A DNA stretch of 20,551 nucleotides from Dimargaris cristalligena (GCA_027576995.1 JANBQC010000519.1:1-20551), one strand, 5' to 3'; shown: positions 1 through 9,470, numbered from the stretch's first letter. Notes: generated by a model from the sequence alone, not told the origin. Translations and numbers: made by a program.

Positions 1-90
1 GAAACTGAGGAAGCGCCTATTTGCGGGCTATATACTGGCCACTGTTGGCCCAAGCGGGTAAAGAATGCGCGCGAAAGGGGAAGTCTCCCA

Positions 91-96
91 TTTATT
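91..96 (-). terminator. AATAAA polyadenylation-like signal overlapping the FKBP stop codon
   Basis: The minus strand reads AATAAA across the TAA stop at 92-94. The hexamer matches the eukaryotic poly(A) signal, but it overlaps the coding end, so it may be fortuitous. Confidence 0.35.
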
Positions 97-851
97 TGAT
101 ATCGAGAAGCTCAACGTCGAAGATGAGGTCGGAGTTGGGGGGAATGACCGGGGGGAAGCCCCGAGCACCGTAGCCGTATTCGGGGGAGATGGTAAGCTTG
201 GCTCTCTCGCCCTGCTTCATCTTAGGGACCTCCTCTTCCCAGCCACGGATGACCTGGCCGCGGCCAACGACGAAGCTAAAGGGAGAACCGCGGTCGCGGG
301 AGCTATCGAACTTGGAACCGTTTTTGAGAGTACCGGTGTCTGTGGTTGATTTATAGCGGTGCATTGGCAATAGAGGTATAATAGTGGATTAGCACTCGGT
401 CAATAAGAGATACGGCCAATCTGACCAGAGGGATATACCAAAATATAGGAGGGAACCGATATAGACAAGGGGGAGCGGCAACAGAAGGGAAGAGTACTTA
501 CAGTGAATGTAGACGGTTTGGCCCTAAGGAAGTCGAAAACAATCGTACCGGTCAACAATATAGAGTACAGCAAAAGTTAGGACTACCCCACTGGGTTCGA
601 AGGCGAACAGATGGGGTGGATGGGCTAAAGTTCGGAGGGGGAACGGGTTAGGGTCGACTTACGGGCTGGGGGCTAGGGCCGTTGCCAGCGGTGAGGATCT
701 CGCGAGTGACACCCATGGTAGGCTGCTGAGAAGAAGGGGGGATGGGGGAGATGGTTTGTTCGGGGGAACGGAAGATGAAACGGAAGCTCAGGAAGACGAG
801 CAGAGCAGCGACGACAAAGGTGATGAGTTGTTTGGGAGTGAACGAGGGCAT
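92..851 (-). CDS. FKBP-type peptidyl-prolyl cis-trans isomerase with N-terminal membrane anchor (3 exons)
   Basis: The product catalyses cis-trans isomerisation of proline peptide bonds and, as an FKBP12-type domain, should bind FK506 and rapamycin. I join exon 1 at 663-851, exon 2 at 502-523 (22 nt) and exon 3 at 92-339. Both donors read GTAAGT, acceptors are TTAG and ACAG, and the phases agree (Tyr71 is split t/ac), giving 152 residues. Residues 9-27 form one hydrophobic segment flanked by Lys7 and by Arg24/Arg28, then a Pro/Ser linker. The FKBP domain runs from about Met46 to the end. Visible pocket residues include the Tyr of IHYTG, the Phe-Asp of KFDSSRD, VIRGW with the floor Trp, the Tyr of EYGYGA and the Phe of IFDVEL. 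There is no C-terminal HDEL-type signal. Met46 lies where soluble FKBP12 normally begins and would yield 107 residues, the usual FKBP12 length. Family assignment is certain; the location of the anchored form is inference. Confidence 0.93.
502..523 (-). other. 22-nt microexon of the FKBP gene
   Basis: This segment encodes GQTVYIH plus the first base of the next Tyr. It supplies the beta strand linking PSPQP in exon 1 to YTGTLKNG in exon 3. It is preceded by CCTTAG and followed by GTAAGTACTC on the minus strand. Skipping it would delete conserved fold residues and shift the frame, so it is inferred to be constitutive. Confidence 0.85.
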
Positions 852-859
852 TGCAAAAA

Positions 860-3800
860 GGCAAGGCAGGGGAGAAGGGCAAGGCTATATAGTAGCGACA
901 GAATAGGGTGAAACACTATAATGTGGGAAGAAGGAACCGAACGGAAAGTAATCGAATAACCAACTGATGCAATGCTATTTGACTAGTTTTGCGCATATAC
1001 TCCGCACGCCTCTCGCGGGCTTCGATTGGGGTGGGTGGCCAAAAGGGAGAGCGACTGCTCTGCTGGCCTTCTCTCCTCTCTATGCACACCACCTACTGTC
1101 GTCATCGCCAGAGTGGCTCTCTGCATGGACCAATAGCCAAAGCGGGATGTCCCACATTGTGGTGCATCTCGCTGTTCTCCCCTTCAACGTGAACTTCCCA
1201 CCCTAAATAAACACCAAACCACTCTTTCTCTCTCCACACCTGGGGGGATGTTTCACACCACTTTCCCGATCCCTTTTCGCTAGGTCCTCTGCCGTATCCT
1301 GGAACCCAAAGTGGAGGACTATCAAGGCCAAACCGCAGCGAATCACTGCACCATTATCCCAAAATAGGTGGGTGGGTGGTGGTTGCCTTAGATCATCGTA
1401 ACAAACGGTGCCCAATTCCCTAGCCTCGTCTGGATTGAGGCAAGAGTGAAAATGGCATGATTCGATAAAATGGGTTTATACGAAGGAGGTGGTCGTTTTA
1501 GAGCTGATCTAATCAACCAATCCCCGCCGAAAAAAAGATTTACCCTATCAGTGCAATTTATGCAGGAGGGGCAGACCAAGGTGGTCCGGAACATGGTTCA
1601 ATCAAAGGGGTGGTGAAACTCAGTCCCCGATTTACACCCTTGCACCACGCCTAACCCTCCTCGGAGTTTTACGCAAACGAGCCGCCTATTCAAGTTTTGC
1701 GATAGACGTATGGATACAGACAGTGTTACCCATTTTGTAACATGTTGAATAAGGGATAACATCTGAAGAGGTCTCACTATTCCACTAGGAACATGATTGG
1801 TATCATGTGTTCGTGTTTGACCAAATGCACCATCGCAGATCCACCGTAACGGTCCGTCGGTATCATAATATACCCCATCTGTAGCTGGTGGTAGTCATCG
1901 GCAAATTAATGGTAGAAAGTGTGACACCAGCTCCCAGCTATACCGGCCTTAAAAAGGAAGTCATTAAATGGTCTCGGCCATAATCCCCATACAGCGATAG
2001 GGAGTGAGTAGTTCTGGCCGAGACTGTTTTGATGGAAATACGATTATCGATTCTGACGGGAAATGTTCAAGGTCACCATTGATGGCTAACTGCATCTCGG
2101 CCTATTGCAGGACGAAACGGCGTGCCACTAACACGGCAGGCCCGGAAATAATGCTTCACAGTGGGGTAGGCTATGCTCAAGGTGGGGTTGGTCAGTATAT
2201 ACTACTGTGCGAGAGGGGCTTCGCCCGTTCCCCTACAGTGACTTAGTTAAAAATCAAAACCACTGGTTATATAGGTGGCCTTGGCCAATGATTGGTATTG
2301 TCTTCGTTAACTCCCCTATTAGTGCAATTTAAAGGTAACAAATGGCACGAGTGGCAGGTATAAAATTGCCGGGGACTCTATCGAAGCCATCGTCGAATAA
2401 TTCGCTGCAGAGCAGGTCGGCCAGCCGATTATACCAGCTTGGGGTCTAGCCGAACTAAGCCCATCGCCAGCTAGTAGTCCGATTCGCATCCTTTCTTGGT
2501 CGGTCCAAAAATCACCCATAACTAATTCCTAAACCCAAAGGGAAAACGCTCCAATGGGCACAAGCCTCGCTTACGCTGGGATGGCGCATGTCACTGGAGA
2601 CCCTAGCATTAGATCCCCAACGGAGCGAACGGATGCAAGGTGATAATACCAGTCACACCCTGCCCTTGGAGTCCCACCACGGCACTGCAGAGTCGACCAA
2701 CGTTCGGCCCCTATTGCCATAGGGTACTTGATCATAAAATACCATCACATCTGGCCCCGTTATCTAGCCCGGGCAGTGATGCAAATGTAATGAATGGGGC
2801 TCTCCTAGCTGCTATCCTGGTAAGGGGCAGTCACAATATTTGCACTGACCTCCAGGTCTACTCCCTTATACTAAAGCCGGCTGCATACAATGATTTGGAG
2901 ATTGAGCTCATGACTGAAGATGCGGAAGGAGGTGGCCTGTTGCTTGCTGTGCTGTGGCCAGGGGGGTAGACATTTATGGGAGTGACCAGGGCCGCCAATC
3001 AGTTCGTAATGGTAGAGTGGACGTCTGGGAAAGGCGGCACGGGGGGCCACCGCTGAGAATAGCACTCTAAATAGTATCTAACGTGTTCGGCCGGCTGCTA
3101 GTGTTAGATACCCCCGTATGCTGGTCTTACCAAGGGCGGTAAAATATCCGCCGTGTCCAACCCTAGGGGACACCAATGGCTACGGGTGATATATGAGGCC
3201 AGAAAATAGAGGAAGCGTACTTATGACTAGAAAAAAATTAATGGGATAAAAGATGTTTCACAAGGAAATAGGTATCACCAAATAATCATTACCCGTAATG
3301 AAACCAACGTTAGTAAAAATATATAAAAAAAAGGTTTATTAGGTGGTTATAATGTAGTAATAGTGAGGCAACCAACATAGATGGGAAATCAAATCAACTA
3401 TAAATAAACTGGTGGCAATGCCGGAAATGGGACCCGAAAAGAGTATGCATGCGTGTAATGACAGGTGGGGGATAGTGGTGGGTGGGGATTGAAATATCCA
3501 AAAGATACATATGGCTGAGTATATTTATCACACTGATTTTTAGATAAATAAAGTAAGCGGACTGGGGTAAAAATTCTATAACCAAATTGAAGGCACGACT
3601 AGAAGTATAAAAACGTACATGCACAGAATGGGAACAGAGAAAATAAGAAGGATCAGGTTACAGTACATGGCCGCCAGAAAAATCGATACAAATATATCCA
3701 TGGTCACCACGAATCATAGATAGTGAAAAGTTGAAAGAGAACCAGCTTAGGGAATGGTGGTATTGGGGAGACACGGGCTGGATAAATTAATAAGCAGGTC

Positions 3801-3930
3801 CATATATTCTCCAAAGCTAAGCAAGAGTAATTACATTGATTCGGGTGGTTGATTTTTCGAGCGACCCAGTCCCCTCAACAAATATTCGCGTGGAAATACT
3901 ACGGCCAGATATAAACTAGACTGGAATATA
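860..3930. other. Long intergenic region, no recognisable gene
   Basis: This holds the FKBP promoter at its left edge and the 3' flank of the sphingolipid synthase-like gene at its right. Open frames of 60-109 codons occur (for example 2640-2969 plus), but none shows a known motif, biased composition or a splice series that would join them. About 3220-3660 is clearly AT-rich, with A and TA runs such as those near 3320-3340. I see no tRNA, rRNA or transposon ends here. An intron-dense gene like MSH5 could be missed by eye. Confidence 0.5.
885..892 (-). promoter_or_regulatory. TATA-like element of the FKBP gene
   Basis: The palindromic CTATATAG lies 34-41 nt upstream of the first ATG (851). 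A start site about 30 nt downstream of it would leave a leader of roughly ten bases. That would favour leaky scanning to the internal ATG at 714-716, which has the context ACCATGG. Function is inferred from position. Confidence 0.5.
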
Positions 3931-5049
3931 CTATGAAACATAGACCTGGTTCATGGGAACAGGTGAGGCATATTTGGGTGGGTGGACCGGACAACCACCC
4001 CCAGGGCTGGGTAGTCCAGGGCGGGTAGTGCGGAGGTCGAGTCCGTCCATCCAGCCAATAAGGTGGGGAATCCAGTTATTCAGAATGCGGGGGGTAAATG
4101 CCACCCGGCGGTATTCGGCGGCGTCGACCATCTGGGCCGGGCTAATGGTTACTTGGGAGGGAGCATCGGGGTTGGCGTAGCGGTCACCATTTCCATAGAC
4201 CGAATCAGCCTTCTCCGGGTCCCCTTGGTAACGGAAAAAACCCACGAACCGCTCACTCTTTGAAGCGGGCGGTTGGCAGGAGCAGTGGAGTCGATGGGGC
4301 GTGAGCTTATAGTAGTTATGAACGGCCAGGTCCAAGGCGTAGAAGTACATACTGAAAATACTGTAGGTATAGAAAATAGCGAGCAGGATATCGACAAAAT
4401 AGTGCAAGTGCGTGAAGAGCACCATGATAACACCAGCCACGGTATGACAGAAGACGTAGCCGATGATGATGGCATATTTGCAGTGAATCCGCCATAACAT
4501 AAAGCTGCTGACCAAAATGACGGTATGGCCCGAATAGATGTTATCGGTACAGGCCTTGGTTTTGGAAATGATCATTTCTAGACCGATCCGGAACATTTCG
4601 GCCGTATCGTAGCTAATGGGAGGTACGCAGTCCCGGGGGCTGGGAAGGGTAGTGACAATCAGCGTGAAGGCGCGGAAAAAGTAGAGGGTACCGATGAGCC
4701 AGAGGCACCGCCGCACGAAAATGATACGGTTTCGCCAGTTGGTCAAGAGGAACAGGTTGCCGAACACGACAAAGGCCAGGGAGGAGGTGACTAGCGCATC
4801 AGCGATATCCACTTTGTCCACAAACGGAAACCAATCGAAGGCCAAGTCACGCAGCTTAGGGTCGTCCTGGCGCCAGCGGCGGTCGGAAAACTGCTGCATA
4901 AAGACCATGAAGTAGGCCACGAGAAAGAGGTACAGCAAGGCAAGTAGGGTACGCAGGACCTCCCACCGGTTGACCTGCTTAGGGGCCTTGGCCATATGGG
5001 CGACCAGTTGCCGCGGCACCTCAGATAGGGTAAAGTCAGAGTTGGCCAT
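3931..5049 (-). CDS. Sphingomyelin synthase-like ceramide phosphotransferase (PAP2_C family membrane protein)
   Basis: This is a single-exon protein of 372 residues. Family members sit in Golgi, ER or plasma membranes and move a phospho-head group from a phospholipid to ceramide. Several hydrophobic segments are visible (about 34-52, 86-104, 109-131, 176-190, 193-212 and 219-240). The sphingomyelin synthase motifs are present: FRAFTLIVTTLPSP at 125-138 (motif D2), C167-x-D169 followed by SGHT at 173-176 (D3), and H216-YFV-D220 (D4). His175, His216 and Asp220 fit the catalytic His-His-Asp triad. The C-terminal 130 residues are hydrophilic and Pro/Gly-rich, presumably a cytosolic tail. Head-group specificity (phosphocholine, phosphoinositol or phosphoethanolamine) cannot be read from sequence. 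The sequence just before the ATG, TTTTGCTCAG, resembles a splice acceptor, so a 5'UTR intron or an extra upstream exon is possible. Confidence 0.88.
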   Translation of the reverse strand: MANSDFTLSEVPRQLVAHMAKAPKQVNRWEVLRTLLALLYLFLVAYFMVFMQQFSDRRWRQDDPKLRDLAFDWFPFVDKVDIADALVTSSLAFVVFGNLFLLTNWRNRIIFVRRCLWLIGTLYFFRAFTLIVTTLPSPRDCVPPISYDTAEMFRIGLEMIISKTKACTDNIYSGHTVILVSSFMLWRIHCKYAIIIGYVFCHTVAGVIMVLFTHLHYFVDILLAIFYTYSIFSMYFYALDLAVHNYYKLTPHRLHCSCQPPASKSERFVGFFRYQGDPEKADSVYGNGDRYANPDAPSQVTISPAQMVDAAEYRRVAFTPRILNNWIPHLIGWMDGLDLRTTRPGLPSPGGGCPVHPPKYASPVPMNQVYVS

Positions 5050-5133
5050 CTGAGCAAAAATAGAATGAGGTAATTGGGCGAACGAGAGCCAATCAAGTAT
5101 GGGCTGGAGGCGGTGGGGCTTTGGGACTTGTTA

Positions 5134-5141
5134 TTATATAA
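5134..5141 (-). promoter_or_regulatory. TATA-like element upstream of the sphingolipid synthase-like gene
   Basis: The palindrome TTATATAA lies 85-92 nt upstream of the ATG at 5049, a plausible distance for a fungal promoter. The minus strand on its far side (about 5150-5700) is pyrimidine-rich. Assignment is by position only. Confidence 0.4.
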
Positions 5142-5149
5142 GTCCGACC

Positions 5150-7056
5150 AATGTGGGGAATAAGGGGAGAGGGTGGCTGGGAACAGAAAAAAAACAAGGT
5201 CTACCAGTAGCAGGAGGAGGTCAAGAGTAGGGAGGAGCCAGTCGGTAGCGACCAAGGAAACGCTTGCCTATAGAAAACACCGGACTGTCCAACCACAGCA
5301 CAGCAGAGGAATAGAGATATGTACCGGTAAACCTCGAGAAGGGGTGAGTGTATAAAAGGGCCCGGACAAAATACAGTTACACCGATAGAAGGCGGCCGGC
5401 AAGTGCAGTCTTTAGCGCAGGGCTAGACAGGGACGACTAGGACAACACAGGCGGGTTTACTTGGGTAGAGAAATGGGCCAGGTCAGAGCAGCGGGAGGAG
5501 TTTCGAAGCGTAAGGCAGCTGTGCGAAGAGGGTCGCCAGAAGCTAAAGTATGCGCAGGTAAAAGACGGGACCCGTTGCTGAGCCAGGGCAATGCCAAAGT
5601 GTAAAGAGAAAAAAATAAGCGAAAAGGGAGTTGAAAGGGAAAGAAGAGCGAAGCAGTAGCGGTCGGGGCTCAAATAGGGGGGAGAAAGAGAGAGAAGCGT
5701 GCCTGGAGCGTATATGCTGTTAGCATACAGGCAGGGCGGGTAACGGTAATTGAATTCTTGGATAACCGCGAAGCGAGCACACTTGTTCTTCTATTATACG
5801 GTACAGCCAGTGAGCGACACGAAGCCAAGACCGACCTCTGCTGCCAATCCTTGCAGTCTGGCTCGGCTGGGCGATCCATTCATTAGAGATGTCCAAACTG
5901 GTCTTCTTGTGGTGTTGGGTATTTTTATCTTCGCCTGCACCTAAAAAAATTAATCGCCCAGGCCAAGCCTTTCTCTGCCCCTCCCCCAAAACCCACTGCG
6001 ACCCGGAATAACGTTAGGCCTTCCAATGACCCTTACTCACCCTCGCGCCTTCGTCGTCGATTGACGGGTCAGGTCGTTGCCCCCTAAAGAAAGGGGCCCG
6101 TCTATATTTATTCCCTAGCCCATCTGGGCCTCTAATCTATCCCCCCGCCAATATGCCCAATGTCGCATAAAAAAGCCGCACTGACAATGGGCGTGATTGC
6201 CCTTCTATAGCGAACTTCTACCATAGAACCCTAGTGGTGTTCGATTATTTTTATCACTGCGGTTTCGTACGCGCCTAATTGGTTCACCCGTTTATGACGT
6301 ATCAGGCGATACCTGTGGCGGCGGTTTAAATAAGGGCTATCGAAGGCACTTGGCTATGGTTAGTGGGTAGTTAGTCGCACACGCGCTGTGACTATATTAA
6401 GCACACCTCGTATGCCAAGTAGGTTCTTCCCACCTTCCCATGCGGCTATAGCAGCACTAATCCCCTAATAAGCCACCCTGCTGATACCCCTGGCGAGCAA
6501 TGGGGGATGGATTATATGCACCAGGTTTGGTTCACGGCTATATTATCCTTCTACAGTCACATGTAATGTATATATTAAATTGGTTATTTCAAATTTTTAA
6601 CTCCTGTGTGGCTACATATATACACCCCCACTTCCCTTGCTCCACAGTCATCCACTGGGAAGCGTGGAGTCACCCCACCGAAACGGTAGGCCAATGGCCC
6701 GACCCTCCCCTCTGGGAAATCCAACCACCACATACATCTGGGCAATCTCCCAAAACCCCACCAACATTATTATGTAAATGACCACATTGGCATTTAATTG
6801 GTAAATATCGCCAAGCATGGCAAGAAAAAAAACATTCACTTATAATGTGATTTAGAGAATTCACATATACTACAATCCGCATTAGCAATTACCCAATTGT
6901 ATATAAAGCGGTTCCACATGTTGCCCAACCAAAACTCCCTAATTTCCCCCATAGTCCGTTTAGCGCAGTCGCACTGTATGGAACTGAGGGATGTGGTGAT
7001 AATTCAGCCATACCACCATAAAACCGGATGTTCCAACGTTGGCAGTGCTTTCCGGT
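5150..7056. other. Intergenic region between the sphingolipid synthase-like and LysM genes
   Basis: The left part (about 5150-5700) is purine-rich on the plus strand, as expected for a promoter of the minus-strand gene. A short inverted repeat, TATGCT-gtt-AGCATA, lies near 5713-5727. The stretch about 6540-6900 is AT-rich and lies in the 3' flank of the LysM gene. Small open frames here have no recognisable motif, and no RNA gene was found. Confidence 0.45.
5351..5359 (+). promoter_or_regulatory. Orphan TATA-box consensus on the plus strand
   Basis: TATAAAAGG matches the TATA consensus on the plus strand. No convincing plus-strand gene follows. The nearest small open frame starts at 5473 and encodes 43 mostly basic residues with no recognisable family. 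It may serve an unannotated transcript or be fortuitous. Confidence 0.25.
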
Positions 7057-8550
7057 TTACTTGGAGTGGGGCGTCGTCGGTTGTGTTGCTGAAAAGTACT
7101 TGAGACTGTCCGCCGGGACGGCTCGGATATCCGGTATCAGAGACTCGTCGCTGGGACGGTGCGGTAGTTGGCGGTGGGATGCAGCGGCTGGTTCCGAATC
7201 CAACGCCAGCAAGGCGGGGGAGCCAGGCGAACAAACCCAGGGCAATATTGCTGGGGAAGGCCGATCCAGGTCGCTTTGCAAATCCGCTCCACTGGGCCGG
7301 GCGGCCTCGGAATCGAGAGAGGGCCGGGGTGTACTGCGGTTAGACGGGGTAAACGCCTTGGGGTTAGGTTGGTAGAAAGGTGACTCGGCATTCATCATAA
7401 CGGTGTTGTACAGGTGCACCTCGCGGGACTCGCAAAGGTGGATCGGAATCAGTAGCTGGTCGCGGAAATGAATAGTGTCCGTCGCCCACAACTTATTGGC
7501 CCGTTTGAGTGCAGCCGGCTGGATACCATACTTGAGGCAAATCCCCGCCAGGGTGTCGGTCGGACACACCTGGTGAACAATTACCCGCACTGTACCCGGA
7601 CCTGAACGGCGGGGTCGCTCGGTATCGAGGGAGCGCCGGACAGGGGAAGCCCCGCGCCGCTGGCGGAGCCCGTCCCCTGACCCGGTCATGCGGGTCACTG
7701 GTGAGCCGCAAGGTACCGGGCTCACAGGAGCCGATGTACCTATCCCAGAGCTGGGCTTCCGATTCATAGGGGCGGTGTGCTCCGTGGACGACTCGTCCAG
7801 CATTAACGAGGACGATAGCATATCCCGCAAGCTATTCCCCAGGGAAGCGATACGAGCGGCAGTTGGTCCAAAAGAAGCGGCCGAGCCGCCTCCCAACGTT
7901 CGGTTCGCCTGTTGGGGCAAAAGGCCAGGGCTCAAAGGGTCGGTCAGGGCCGGCTCCAGTTTGGCTGCGGTGGGGCGATCCCTGGCGGTGACACTGGAGC
8001 GATGGCCACTGACTTCCCCTGCGGGGCGGATGTTGACGTAGTTCTGCCGGGGGCCATTCAAAAACTCCGACCAGGAGGACCCCTGGGCCCGCAGTGTGTT
8101 GATGGCTTCGTGCTGGAGTGGAGCCACCGCCCGGACATAGGGCATGAGGGCCTCGGAAATGCCCTTTTTCAAGGCGGTCGTTTCCTCCTCCCACTGTTTC
8201 GCGAGGTCACTGCCCCGGGGTAGGAGGGATTGGCCCGTGGTTAAATTGGCCAGGAACCCCTTTCCCTCCGCTGGCTCGGCGGGAGCCGCACGGCGCTGGC
8301 GGAGTCGATTAGAAGGTCCTCCAGTACTCGGGGTTCCGGCTTGTCCAGCGAAGTGGTCTACTCTAGACCCCGGACGATCGGTGCGAGTCACGGAGTCCCT
8401 GGCTGGCCTTACACTGGTGGTGGTCTGGTGGTTATCCAATAGGTCGTCATCTAAGTTAAACAGGACCTCAGGGGCCGTATTTGCGGGCGAGGGCGGGTAG
8501 TGGTGGCGGTGTTGGTTTATCCGCACGTCATCGGGATAGTCAGTCGACAT
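7057..8550 (-). CDS. Intracellular LysM domain protein (LYSMD-like)
   Basis: This is a single-exon protein of 497 residues with one LysM domain at about 333-370. The motif runs VHQVCPTDTLAGICLKYGI, then LKRANKLW and LLIPI, which closely follows the eukaryotic LYSMD1-4 pattern rather than secreted chitin-binding effectors. There is no signal peptide or membrane segment, so a cytosolic or nuclear place is inferred. The rest is low complexity: Ser/Pro/Arg-rich, with a more helical stretch near 115-160 (KQWEEETTALKKGISEAL). The basic motif LRQRR occurs at 92-96 and again at 304-308 just before the LysM domain. The molecular role of this family is not established. The ATG at 8548-8550 has the context GCCATGT, and TTATATT-like elements lie 45-55 nt upstream. 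It is divergent from MSH5, with about 920 bp between them. Confidence 0.85.
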   Translation of the reverse strand: MSTDYPDDVRINQHRHHYPPSPANTAPEVLFNLDDDLLDNHQTTTSVRPARDSVTRTDRPGSRVDHFAGQAGTPSTGGPSNRLRQRRAAPAEPAEGKGFLANLTTGQSLLPRGSDLAKQWEEETTALKKGISEALMPYVRAVAPLQHEAINTLRAQGSSWSEFLNGPRQNYVNIRPAGEVSGHRSSVTARDRPTAAKLEPALTDPLSPGLLPQQANRTLGGGSAASFGPTAARIASLGNSLRDMLSSSLMLDESSTEHTAPMNRKPSSGIGTSAPVSPVPCGSPVTRMTGSGDGLRQRRGASPVRRSLDTERPRRSGPGTVRVIVHQVCPTDTLAGICLKYGIQPAALKRANKLWATDTIHFRDQLLIPIHLCESREVHLYNTVMMNAESPFYQPNPKAFTPSNRSTPRPSLDSEAARPSGADLQSDLDRPSPAILPWVCSPGSPALLALDSEPAAASHRQLPHRPSDESLIPDIRAVPADSLKYFSATQPTTPHSK

Positions 8551-9248
8551 GGCTCAGAAAAAAACAACAAATAAATAGATACAAGGAGGCGTTTGAATAT
8601 AATAGTGGGGGTTGGGGTGGGTGGACTTTTACTTGGGGGTATATTTGAGGCGGCTACTGCCAAAAGACCGCAGCAAAGAATTGTTAAGGGCTGGCCATCT
8701 AGAGAGGCTTGTATATGAACCACTGGAGTCGAAAGGGTAAAGGGAAGGCCGCAGGTTGGTTTGGCGAAGAATGTAACAGCCGAAACAGAGAATGGTATAG
8801 TTATATAAACAACACGGAAGCCAAGCTGTGTGCGAGACAATCGATAGCAGGCGTGTGGTCCAAGGTGGAACCTCGCCCCTTGAAGGCGGCTAGGCTGAAG
8901 AGTAGCGCAGCCCAGGATGGCCGCCTTTTTCAAACCAAAATTGGACCTCACAGTGGACCATTGAATTACCCCTGTCCCCCCTTTCTTCCATGTTGCTCCA
9001 AAACAACAAGGGAAGAGGACTAGGCGTGGAGGGCGATGGTTGGTACAATTGGCCGCTGTGACTTGGGTCTCTAGAGCTTTCGTAGCCTGTTGGTAGTCAG
9101 TCACCTGACCCACGGAACAGTCCAAGTTTTCAACAATGCTTGAATTAAATAGGCTGACAAACTCAAATAAACCGAAAATATAACAACCACATTGATAGTA
9201 AATGCAAAGGAACATCGCCAAATGTAGACACGCAAGGGACAGCATCAC
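8517..9248 (-). CDS. Unassigned 243-codon open frame upstream of, and overlapping, the LysM gene start
   Basis: A stop-free frame of 243 codons on the minus strand starts in the LysM/MSH5 intergenic region and ends 34 nt inside the LysM coding sequence in another frame. The predicted protein begins with a hydrophobic stretch (residues 1-33, several Cys) and has a second hydrophobic segment near residue 190, but I recognise no family. Its length is more than expected by chance at this base composition, but it overlaps the likely LysM promoter and lacks any motif. It may be a chance frame. Confidence 0.2.
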   Translation of the reverse strand: MMLSLACLHLAMFLCIYYQCGCYIFGLFEFVSLFNSSIVENLDCSVGQVTDYQQATKALETQVTAANCTNHRPPRLVLFPCCFGATWKKGGTGVIQWSTVRSNFGLKKAAILGCATLQPSRLQGARFHLGPHACYRLSRTQLGFRVVYITIPFSVSAVTFFAKPTCGLPFTLSTPVVHIQASLDGQPLTILCCGLLAVAASNIPPSKSPPTPTPTIIFKRLLVSIYLLFFSEPCRLTIPMTCG

Positions 9249-9470
9249 TTAGTCCTAAGCCACTTCCCAAAAGGTAAGCTGTAAAGAGATGGCGTCATAT
9301 GGAAAGAAAGTGGTTAGCCTGGTATACCGGCACTTGGATTCTAATACCGAGGTATGCTAAGAGGCTAGGCAGTATCAGGGGCCCACCACGGTTGATGCTC
9401 CCCCTTTTTGTTGTATGCATGATGCATACACCCGAGTCACTAAATCGAACCGGCCATTATTAATGCAATT
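8551..9470. other. Divergent intergenic region between the LysM gene and MSH5
   Basis: This must hold both divergent promoters. Visible elements are AT-rich motifs at 8560-8605 next to the LysM start and a 19-nt perfect palindrome at 9412-9430 next to the MSH5 start. The latter is preceded by CCCCTTTTTG, which contains a CCCCT stress-element-like core. No clear TATA box is seen for MSH5. The only long open frame is the minus-strand one at 8517-9248. Confidence 0.45.
9412..9430. promoter_or_regulatory. Perfect 19-nt palindrome upstream of MSH5
   Basis: The arms TGTATGCAT and ATGCATACA are exact reverse complements around a single G. The element ends 40 nt before the furthest-upstream candidate ATG of MSH5. 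Its size suits a dimeric transcription factor, but it could also fold as a hairpin in the leader. Function is inference. Confidence 0.4.

Noticed and set aside
590..620. tRNA B-box-like GGGTTCGAAGG in FKBP intron 1
   Set aside because: The flanking bases cannot form a T-stem and no A box or acceptor stem is present.
2204..2239. Hairpin with arms ACTGT/ACAGT and AGGGG/CCCCT
   Set aside because: The stems are short and interrupted, with no promoter or T run; such hairpins are expected by chance.
5437..5673. 78-codon minus-strand frame with a signal-peptide-like N-terminus
   Set aside because: It falls in a pyrimidine-rich promoter tract, whose composition alone yields Leu/Phe/Ser runs. No mature domain is recognisable.
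5720..5780. U6 snRNA-like start GTGCTCGCTTCG on the minus strand behind a TATA-like element
   Set aside because: Similarity stops after a dozen bases; none of the conserved U6 body follows.
7688..8500. Several 100-120-codon frames on both strands within the LysM gene
   Set aside because: They lie in other frames of a Ser/Pro/Arg-rich coding region and show no recognisable domains.
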